This document shows positions 8,394 through 20,300 of a stretch of 23,054 bases of DNA, piece by piece. This DNA comes from Paraphysomonas bandaiensis. Lineage: Eukaryota; Chrysophyceae. How positions within the stretch are numbered: the stretch's first letter is position 1; the number at the start of each line of letters is the position of its first letter. The position numbers were made by a program, and so were the translations under genes. The notes below the pieces were generated by a model, which was not told the origin of the DNA, searched no databases, and worked only from the letters and a program-made list of their open reading frames with translations. The DNA is taken from positions 1 through 23,054 of the forward strand of contig CBFFRP010000543.1 in NCBI GenBank assembly GCA_965644295.1. The letters are read 5' to 3'.

Positions 8394-11300
8394 TCATTCC
8401 CTTGATAACGAAAGGTGCTCCGAATATGATGTCTCTCCGAGTGCAACTGCATCACTTTCTCCTGACTCAGCAATTTCATAAGATTCAGCAACACAATTTA
8501 CGTCATTCACATCCACTCTTTCCGGTTCTTGACTTACATATGAGTCAAATAGTCCGTCCATGGGCTCCTCACATAAACTTCTGTCAAACTCCACTGGATC
8601 AAACTGAAATCCACTCAAATCGCGACCCAGTGGGTCGGTGTTATTCATACCACTCCATTGCACAACATCTTCAGAAATTTTATCTTTCGCCTGCCAACTC
8701 TCAGGCTCCATGTGAATAACGTTCTGGTTTCTCAACTCTTCTATGTCATATTCCGTACTATCTCTTCGTCTATTCGTTAACCGCATAAACCACTCAGATT
8801 TGGCAATGAAGAAGAAAAACACAGCAATAATAGCACAAACCAAGCAAAATGCAGCTAAAAGACCCGGTGATACCGCTACCAATACATAACATAGAAGCAA
8901 TACACAGCACCATATAATGGGGAGTGTGATATCAAGAACGGATTGTTGGACCACTTCATAACAACCATTCATCAAGGATGGTACGTATAGTGTAATAAAA
9001 GCTATGTAGCCTATATCCCATACACGCAATAGTCTTTGCAACCGACATATTGCAATATCACAATCATCCAATAAATTTAGAATACTGGATGATGCTAGAG
9101 CGGCCAGTTGAGTATATCTGCTCGCTCTACACGCCGCTGAAGTGTGCTGAACGATCTTAACATCATTCGAAGGTACAAATCCCTCTCTGAGCCTTGTGAG
9201 CATTACATGTCGTAAAACACGATAAACTTGTCTAATTTGAGGGCGTAGTTTATCCGTGACGACCACATTGATAAAGAATACTTGAAAGACTTCATTTAGC
9301 AAACAATCTGTTAAGATCACGATAACCAGGACCACACCCCATGCTTTCGCAACGGTACTACCATTTGTAAGTGACCAATTCATTGACCAGTAGGCCATAA
9401 ATACCCAGCAAGCGAGCAAGCCAAGCCACGTTCCCACCCATAAATTGCAGCTTACACGACCAGGAACAGAAGAATCCAGGTTAAACAAATCGCGCTTAAC
9501 AGCAAACCTACAAACAGGCGAAAGTTGTTCCATTAAAAACTCCTGAAGTAGAATCTGGTCCTGATAATCAGTTTGTCCCGGTGCAAGTTGATATTCGGAT
9601 GTTGTCTTATCAAGTACCCAACGGGCTTGTTTTCGTACATGGGAAATCTTGTGTGTCATTTTGTTAATAGGTCTACCATATCGCAGTTTCTCCCAGAACG
9701 AAAGCGATATTGGGGTACCATCAGCATGGACACCCATCCATCGCATTATCGCCCCCATAAGAGCCAACTGCTTACCACCTGTCGTGGCTTCCACTTCGCT
9801 TGATTCGCGCCACGGTATTGGCACATTCTCGAGGGTGGAATTAAAGAATTCTTTTGTAGCAGCAATTAGTACATTGACTTCCTCGTCAGGGTCAATAGTA
9901 TCACAATAAGCCAGTCTGTAAGGTGGTCTAACACTACCACCAGTAGAATGACCACTTTCAGTGTCCTCAATGCGAGTGATAACTACTTCATTAGATTCAC
10001 TAGATTTCCCACCAGTCATTGTGTTGGTAACACGATCTTGATTCTCCCAAACAGTGGGCTCAGGACTTAACAAGAATGAAGGTAAACCCCACTCTTCAAT
10101 GCGGGGGCGCTTTGCACACACATGTTCCAGAAGGAATTGTAAAAAACGCCGAAATGGCATACTAAAAACGATAACAATCATAGCAACTGATACAAGAAAT
10201 TCAATAGTGAAGGGGGGAGATTTCAAAGTACATTCAGGTACACCAGAATCCCACTCACACAACTTGTCACCAAGTCTGAACGACGACTTTTCATCTAAAC
10301 ACTCTTGTTGAGTGCGTAACTTCTCGCAAAGATTATCATCAGGGTAAAATACACTGAAAAATATAACGCACGCAAATACAATACTCAATACATCGCTACA
10401 TACGACGAAAAAGCGAATAACACGGGGTCTCTGCATGGATGGATACGTAAATATACGAGCCCACCGATGGTGACGCTTCATAGCCGTGCTAAATCGCGTC
10501 AACCAAGTGCTATTGGAAAGGAGAGAAGTCGGTGGAAATTGAGGACCAAGAGATGAAGGGGGCTGATTCCATGCGTCCTCATTTAAGTCAATATCATCAT
10601 GAAGCACAACGGCTCTCGCGTTTTCATCCTCGGAACGTCTATCCAGGTCATCGACTCCGCCAGTACCATTATTGGATAAACCAAGATCTCTTGGTACCAA
10701 TGTAACATCGGTACCTTCACCACGCTGATCAAACGCAGCAGTAAGATTAAACTTTAAGCTTTGTCTTTCAATACTTTGACTTCTCTTATAGATGAAGACA
10801 TTTCTGTCCATTAGATCCCAACAATGTAAAGCTACGACACCCATAAGCATCACAAATAGCAGAGCAGCAATGGTACTTAGACCAGAGACACTCTGCTTCG
10901 TGGAAATCTTTTCAGTACTTCGAGCACTCACAGACGGAACGACAGCCTCGGAGCGTATTGTGTAATACGTACCAGACATTACCTCAGATTGTAGGTGTCT
11001 TCCTGGGAAATTCGCAAAGTACTTTTCAGATAACGACCTCTTTGAAGTGGGAGTAGCAGAAGTAGGACAAAAGTACTCCAGAGCATTGCTACATGACAAC
11101 GACACATTCGTCGAGGTATTAGATGAGATGCTACAGGAATCGCACTCAACAAGTGTGCTATCGGAAACGTCATACTGGTAGCATACAGGGCGGCGATTTA
11201 ACGAATCAAACTCCGAAGAGTATACCATATTCACCGAATAGAATTCCGAATTCGCCGAAACGTCAATAATTTCAGGAGATTCAACAGTTGGAACGGTGGA

Positions 11301-14300
11301 AATGCTGAAAAATGGGGTGACCAATTCAACATCAGAAGTGCCGAACGGTGAAAACCCCCAACTACTAACAATAAGAATAGCATATTGATCGAAGTTAGGA
11401 CATCCATTGAATCCATCAGTAGGAAGGCCAAACGACGACACAGGGGAACCGTATGCGATTTCTTCTTCGGTTTGAGGGGCACTTAAAAGAAGTCCTTCCA
11501 AATCAGTCAAAAAGTCATACCTGAATGTGAGACGCAGATTAGGTGAACTAATCGTTGACGGAACTTGTCCTGGAATCATATCCTTCTCAACGTTTGCACG
11601 AAAAGAATTCAGAGCATCATAAACACTCTCAGAAACAGTTTGAAACTCAACGGACTGAACAAATTTTGATATCACTTCAGTTATGAGGGTTTCAATGCGG
11701 TCGGATTCACTGTCAGCGGAAGTAACACTAAGTTCATCGGCAAGGGCGCTAAGAGCATTCGCGCACATTTCAGAAGACTGAACGGAGAATACTTCGTCAT
11801 AACTAAAGAATACATTGAGCATTTGCGATAAAATGTCTATCTTCTCGATACTTGAATCCACATAGAATGACATATTTAGGAGGGCAACGCATAAATCACC
11901 TCTGGCACTATCTCTGGCAGATGCTTCTTCTAGAGTCAAACTACAATCACTTCCCGAAAATCCGCTGAAGCAAACACATTGTGCAACACAATTCGTATTA
12001 TCCGCAGTACAACTAGTACTAAATTCGTTGTACTGATAGTCCACAAATTGGCACTGCCCTTGTCCAGAGCACTGAGACCCATCATAGTTACTGACAGGGC
12101 ACGTTTTAAACGGTGTGGCACATAAACCAGCATCACATACGCCGTAACGACATTCATCATTTGAGGTACAAGACTGCCCAGTTAGCGCACCAGCGGAGGT
12201 GCATTCGAAATTTGAGTCACCAAAAACTCCGTCGAAGCCGGTTAAACATGAACCGCAGGTATGACTCGTAAGACGACAGTCTTCCCTATTCAATGAAGCG
12301 CAATCAGGAGCAAGTGTACAATTCGCTTTTTCTGCCAGACTAATAACATTCATGGCTTCTGTTAGCACATCTTGAGAAGCGTCTGTGTCGAATCGGTCAG
12401 TAATATCAAACGTAGATACAAGGTACGGGATTATTCCGCCGAATACAAAGGACTCCAGATCAGACGTATGTATATTTGAAGTCGTGACACTAAGAGACAA
12501 GCGACGGGAAGCAATTGCACTGTTGTAGATGTCGTAGATATCACTTTCCGATAGAGAAGATCGAACCATTTGTTCACCGATCGCATCCGAGTCCCATACA
12601 TCTCTCACCACAACTGCACAAGCAATCGCATTATTAGATGATACTAGACCTTCGGGCAATGTCGTGTATTTATACTGAACTTGTCCAACCGTACTTGCCT
12701 TTAAGGTATCAGCGTTTATATCGAAACTGTCGCTGATTTGATATAAAAAGTGATATGACAAAGGGTAGTCGTCGACTTCATCCTCCCAGTTAAAAGCGGA
12801 GAAGTAGAATTCTGTCGAATACGCTTTACCAGTTGACGGTGAAACAGAAAGAAAACCACCAGATGGTGGGGCATTGGGAGTAATGGACACTTCACTGAAA
12901 TGTACGGAGCTACTTGAATCAGTAACACTTAGTCGGAATGTGTACGTAACTCCCCCTGTCAGACTATTCTCATAAAGCGAAAGTGGAAAAGCCACACCAC
13001 TAGATAGTTGCTGGAACGTAAATTGGCGCTGCAATACTCCCAAACTTGCGGATTCTAAAGATAATTGATTGGACGACACCAGAGACCATTCCGCAGATAC
13101 ACCGTTAGGGTCATCAGATCGTATTGTACTTGAAAGTACTAGTTTCTTATCAGGGTCAAATATTGATGACAATTGATTCCCAACTGAAATTGCGCTTGTT
13201 TGAGTCGCGCTATCTTCAATAGTCAAAAGCATACGTGTCGAACTCTTCCTTGTAATACCTCCAACTGTTGATGACACAGTCAGCGTAAATGAGTATGAAT
13301 ATGAAGCTGTCAGGCTGTTAGCCAGAAGTGTGATTTCACTGGAGGTTCTCTCCGCCACTGAGAAAGAACTCAAACAGTTATCACCGAAGTTCATAGCAGA
13401 AACAACGGTACATGTCCAACTAAACGTCAATGATGAAGTATCACTATTGAGATCACTGTCGAAAGAAGGAGATCCATTTAGGACAACATCTCTATTCACA
13501 GCAGCGGTCATTGCAGTTTCACCAATACTATTTATTATTGCCCTCACATCACCACGCTTAATGTATAATCTGAAAGATGCACTGGATGACTTTTCAATAC
13601 CTTCATACGTGGCAGTCACAAACACAGAAACAGTATATGTTTTACCAACTTCGAATGTATATGCTTTTGAAGAAAATACACTAGGATTAACGCTACTGGA
13701 GGATATAGATTGAGTGGTGCCTCCTTGTATAACCTGCCATTCATACGTATACACAGCAGGGACTCTTGAGGTTATACCGCCAGTGCATACAGACATCGAA
13801 GCCACTGTCGATTTCGACAATTCTGCTGACCTTTGCATTGAAATATAGTTCGACCCTACGATACCAACAGTTAAAGTTGGCTCTTCGGCTATCACCTCAA
13901 TCGCTACTGTTTGGTATAGCAATGGCTCAGTCGAACTTTGAAGGAAGTTACGAGCACCTAAACTGATAAAATAAGTAGTCTGACGTAAGAACGAAACGGG
14001 AAATGATATTAAAGATGTCGTGTCTTTGTACGATTCCAGTAAGCTCGTCAGCATTGAGGTATCTCCACCATCTTCAGCTGAAACCTCCCAATCGAGATCT
14101 GCCCACGCTCTTCCCGCACGGCCAGTGGATTGTGTGGCATCAAGAGTTAAATTCTGACAACTACTGACTGGAGAGGGACCATGAAGAATAATATTAGCCG
14201 TAATCACAGGGAAAACTGTAGCTACAACTGCTGAGCTTCCATTAGAGTATACATTGTTACAAGGAACGGATACACATTGTGCACGAACCACGCCACCCAG

Positions 14301-17300
14301 AAGAAGTACGGTATCACCAGGAACAAGTGCATCTTCATCCGGAGTGATACCGTAATAATTGAGGGTAACAGTAACAACAGACGAGTTAGCCCACCGACAC
14401 GCAGCATTCTCTGCGCCTCCGAAGGAAAATATTAGGTCACAACGCCACAAGTCTCCATGACCACTTAATGCAGTTGTCCCCTGATCAGAAGCAGAGTTAA
14501 AGTATATCGACAGCACCTGACCAGCATATCCAATAACGGAACGAGTTAATTTCGGTGGTGGGTTCGACACATGTGATGTTACAATTTCAACAGATGTATT
14601 ACCGACAGAGTAATACTGTTCTTGTCCGCTCCCAGAAACATTCAGTCTAACATACACCATTCCACTGCTACCGTATATTAGAAACGATTTCATCAAATCA
14701 GTTGAATCGGCACTGAACGATAATTGAGCTGGAGCAGAGAATACGCCTGCTTCAACCACAGAAAGATCAGAATCACTATAAAAAATTGGAGTAACTGTAA
14801 TTTCAGTGCCGTTTTCAGGGGCAGAAGATATTGAGAATTCAAAAAGGTAGTCACTCAAAGCGGTTTGCGACAAAACAGAGTACGAGTCTAATGAAGAAAA
14901 CGCTTGCACAGGTACACTCGACACCTCTACCACATGACAACAGGGAGCAGTGTACAAAAACTCAGTGGCCAATGCATCACGATATGTACCAGCATTTCCT
15001 AAGGAATCTTCAGCGTAATAGTAAATGAAATACTTATGAAAAGGAATCAGACCGTCAATTTTTATTGTGGTATCGGTAAATCCCTCTGAAGTTGAGAAGT
15101 ACGCAGGCACTGCACGCGATCGGCCCTGAACCCTAATGTCGTCGATACTCGTGAACAGGGACGGGTCTTCAAACGCCCCAATATACAACACTCCTCCATA
15201 AGAGGTGGTGGTCACATTTACCGACACGGAAACTGCGACAGAAGAATCAGTTTCGGCACTTGCCGACTGAACAACTGGTACGGTACCAGCGGCAGGGACA
15301 TACATAGTCGGAACAAGTGTTGGCGCAACAGGACGCTCCGTTGCATCGACAGTTGTAGGCGTAGCAGTTGGTGACCGGGTCGGTCGGCGCGTTGGCGTCC
15401 TAGTCGGTGCATTTGTAGGCATAGGAGAAGGCCTAGCAGTAAAGTGACTGGGGTAAAATGTAGGGACCGCCGAAGGTTGGCTGCTGTCACCAGTAGAGCT
15501 TGGACAAACATCAATTCCAGGTTCCGTAACAATATTCAAACTCTCAGAGTCGAGCAAGCACTGTGCGACACAGTCGAAATTGTTTTTGTCGCTAGCTGAT
15601 GCTGAAGAATCAAATGTAATCAGCGTTTCAAGTGGAAGTTCACAAAGAGAGGATGGTATTTGTCCCCTATAACCATTGGCACTGATGTCAATATATGTCA
15701 ATGAGGACATAACGGCAAATACATCAAAGGCGTCGTCAACGAAATCAACTTGGAGATTTCTGAAAACAGCAATGTCGTGTGATAAAATTCGTCTAGATAA
15801 ACTCCCAAAACGGTTACCCTGAAGAGATAATGATTGCAAATTGGTAAGTCGACCCAATTCTTGAGGGATAGGTCCAACCAAATTGTTCAAAGAAAAATCA
15901 ATAGTAGTAAGATGGGTGAGGTCTCCAATATTCGATGGAATTGTCCCAGAGAGTCCGAGACCAGATAAACTCAGACCCACTATACTTCCACTCTCATCGC
16001 AGTCCATACCAGTCCAATTATCTTCACATATTGTGTTGCCGTTAGATGTAATCGGCTCACCATTACTGTCACATGTCCAGCCATGAACTGACGAGTTCGA
16101 CAAGGTAAACGAATTGGTGATCTCGCACAACGCCGCACTTATATCACTTACAGACTCAATCGTTGGCGAAGTAGTTGGCACAACAGTTAATACAGTCGGG
16201 AATATTGTTGGCATAGAAGTCAAAAACTCTGTTGGGTGCATACTCGGGTGATCAGTTGTCAGCAGAGTTGGACTTACAGTTGGACATGATGTTGGCGACA
16301 TGGTTGGGGCAACAGTCGGTATGTTTGTCGGGTGCAGTGTAGGAAGGACAGTTGGGGCAGCAGTCGGTGTGCTTGTCGGATGTAGTGTAGGTAGACCAGT
16401 TGGAGAATTTGTCTCGCCTTCCTTCGTTGGAGTAGACGTTATCGGCTGTCGACTCGGAACACCACTAGGTTCGATAGAAGGTACGACAGTCGGAACAACT
16501 GTAGGGAATGAAGTAGGAGATGTAGTTGGGGCTATCGTAGGCACGCTGGTTGGTGAATCCGTTGGAGAGAGCGTGGGTAACATGGTGGGGTCTACAGTTG
16601 GACTTACAGTTGGACATGATGTTGGCGACAAGGTTGGGGCAGCAGTCGGTGTGCTTGTCGGATGTAGTGTAGGTAGACCAGTTGGGGAATTTGTCTCGCC
16701 TTCCTTCGTTGGAGTAGACGTTATCGGCTGTCGACTCGGAACACCACTAGGTTCGATAGAAGGTACGACAGTCGGAACAACTGTAGGGAATGAAGTAGGA
16801 GATGTAGTTGGGGCTATCGTAGGCACGCTGGTTGGTGAATCCGTTGGAGAGAGCGTGGGTAACATGGTGGGGTCTACAGTTGGACTTACAGTTGGACATG
16901 ATGTTGGCGACAAGGTTGGGGCAGCAGTCGGTGTGCTTGTCGGATGTAGTGTAGGTAGACCAGTTGGGGAATTTGTGTCGCCTTCCTTCGTTGGAGTAGA
17001 CGTTATCGGCTGTCGACTCGGAACACCACTAGGTTCGATAGAAGGTACGACAGTCGGAACAACTGTAGGGAATGAAGTAGGAGATGTAGTTGGGGCTATC
17101 GTAGGCACGCTGGTTGGTGAATCCGTTGGAGAGAGCGTGGGTAACATGGTGGGGTCTACAGTTGGACTTACAGTTGGACATGATGTTGGCGACAAGGTTG
17201 GGGCAGCAGTCGGTGTGCTTGTCGGATGTAGTGTAGGAAGACCAGTTGGGGAATTTGTCTCGCCTTCCTTCGTTGGAGTAGACGTTATCGGCTGTCGACT

Positions 17301-20300
17301 CGGAACACCACTAGGTTCGATAGAAGGTACGACAGTCGGAACAACTGTAGGGAATGAAGTAGGAGATGTAGTTGGGGCTATCGTAGGCACGCTGGTTGGT
17401 GAATCCGTTGGAGAGAGCGTGGGTAACATGGTGGGGTCTACAGTTGGACTTACAGTTGGACATGATGTTGGCGACAAGGTTGGGGCAGCAGTCGGTGTGC
17501 TTGTCGGATGTAGTGTAGGAAGACCAGTTGGGGAATTTGTCTCGCCTTCCTTCGTTGGAGTAGACGTTATCGGCTGTCGACTCGGAACACCACTAGGTTC
17601 GATAGAAGGTACGACAGTCGGAACAACTGTAGGGAATGAAGTAGGAGATGTAGTTGGGGCTATCGTAGGCACGCTGGTTGGTGAATCCGTTGGAGAGAGC
17701 GTGGGTAACATGGTGGGGTCTACAGTTGGACTTACAGTTGGACATGATGTTGGCGACAAGGTTGGGGCAGCAGTCGGTGTGCTTGTCGGATGTAGTGTAG
17801 GAAGACCAGTTGGGGAATTTGTCTCGCCTCCCTTCGTTGGAGTAGACGTTATCGGCTGTCGACTCGGAACACCACTAGGTTCGACAGAAGGAGCAAACGT
17901 GGGTGATATTGAAGGCGACTGAGTAGGCATTGAAGACGGCACTGTAGTTGGTGAGAACGTGGGATACTGAGTTGGTGACAGTGTGGGATATTGAGTAGGC
18001 GATGCTGTAGGCGAAGATGTCGGCACTTCTGTTGGTAATGGAGTGGGTGACGTGGTTGGTGATGCTGTGGGCCATACCGTTGGAACTTCCGTCGGGCCAG
18101 ATGTTGGACGGACAGTTGGATAAACGGTAGGTACACTTGTTGGAATCACCGTAGGATAAGACGTCGGAAATAGTGTAGGATAAGGTGTATCCAAATTTAC
18201 TCCAGGACGACCTTCACATATATCGGAAATGTTCTTTAGCCTTTCCGGTTGGCAAACAGAGTTAATTACTGAAAACTGAAGCTCCTGGCCACCAGTTCCT
18301 GATACGCCACAGAACTTCCATGCAATACTCTCAGAATTGGGATAGAGCAAACCTGTTGCCCTAAAGAGATAGGATCCGTCGACTAAGCATGCATAACATT
18401 CGGACGACCCAGTGCCAGAGACATTTGCGACAACACTCCATGGAATACCATACGCCTGTAGATCACTCCTACTGTTCATATCTATAATGAACCAACCTGC
18501 ATTCTGATAATCGTTGTTGCTCGACAAACTAGTATTTCCACTGAGAGCAGTGCCGTAAGTTTCAACTACAAACTCATCACATGATGCCGCGACATTATCG
18601 TAAATATCGGATGCCTGTGTACCACATGTATTACTTTCCTCAGGTGTAACCCAAAGATTTTCCCACCACACTAAACTGTACAATCTATCATCTGCCGAGT
18701 AATCAAACACCAAGCTAGTGTTATAGCCACCATAGTACACACTTTGCGAAACACCATCTAAAACAAATTGTACAGTCCAGTGTATTTCCCAATAGAAATT
18801 TGGTACATCACTCAAAGATTTCAAAGCCAAATGATAAGTGTGATCTTCGTGCAAATAATAATTCGGAAGACAGCCACTTAATACAGATCGATTACATGAC
18901 GACAATGAAACACTAGACGTTTGGTTACTGCTGTCGAACCCATCAATTTCAATATAATAGTACAAATGGACGTCAGAATCCCAACCATCACCAAACGAAT
19001 CGTACACTGATATGTATAAACAGGTATCATCTTCACCAATGGGAAATAAATCGTTGGAGGTCGGACCCAACGTAGGAACAGAACTTGGAGTTGCAGAGGG
19101 AAAATCAGTAGGATCCTGAGTTGGAACTGGTGAAGGAACAATAGTGGGGACAGGTGTCGGTATCTGTGTCGGGAACAATGTAGGCACGAAGGTAGGAGAT
19201 ACAGTAGGTAATGCAGTAGGAGGTGATGTTTGACTACTTGTAGGCATTAGAGATGGCACAGACGAAGGCAAGTTAACAGCCTGTGGCGTAAACACCGCAC
19301 GACACACAGTACAAGAAGAAACGACATCCTGGGCACCAACGACAAAGGTAAACACAGTCTCCTCAGCCGTGTGAATCGTTTCCTCGTCCACACATTGATC
19401 TTCCTGGGTAATGATACTTGCGCCGGTAGTAGTACGATCAAATGCACGCAAACCAGTCGAATCCGACAAACTAGTGGAGCTCCCGACTGTGCCGAATATA
19501 CCAGGAAGAGTCAAGTAAGTGTATTGAAAGTTAATTTCCCGTTTAACATTAGTCACGCCGTTAAATATAGCACCCTCAAATGTTAAACCCTCAACACAAC
19601 TAATTGCAACAGAATCCGCAAACGAAAAGTAGGCCAAAGTTTCAGCTGTAGCATTCATCACATAGTAGGACGGATCGGATGAATCATGCGGCTGCAACAC
19701 TGCTCGGAAGAAGCGACGACCAACTACCAGTGTTCTAGGAATCAACAAACGATCATACACAAGCGTCTGAAGCTGCAATACCACTCCAGCATCCACACCT
19801 TCCGGATACGCACAATATATTGTCGATGACTCACATCCAGGCGGGAAATTGAATCGAACGAAATTAGCATTGTTACTGGGATCATTATCCTGTCTGGTAA
19901 TTGGACCTTCACCAACCACAAACATATTGTTTGAAACATTGTACACGCCATGCTCAGCAACCATCCATGTTAGAGACATTGCCGGAGATATAGGCTCTGG
20001 TATCGCCCACTCCTTCGAACAGTAACTATCATTTGCTTGGTAGATGCGAGTCTCAAAAGTTACGGTCCCAGACAATGTCTGGACATTTCGAACTCTAGCA
20101 ATCGCAGGATAACCATCAGATGAAGTTTCTCCCGGAATATTCGGAAGACTCACAAAAACACTAGCGTTAGAAAATGTACTAACAGATGTAGATATTGTCA
20201 CCCACTCCTGGTCATCAACACTGGCTATTCCGCCTTCAATCCAATAGTAGTTGATCGCCTCTTTATGTACAAGATCGAACACATGAAGAGAACTATTGAC

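Noticed and set aside
16300-17922. 540-codon plus-strand ORF of VGxxVG repeats
   Set aside because: It is the exact antisense of the PT repeat array; the complement of Pro-Thr codons in this frame gives Val-Gly. The minus-strand frame is part of a much longer coherent protein. Such VG-repeat ORFs are a typical annotation artefact.
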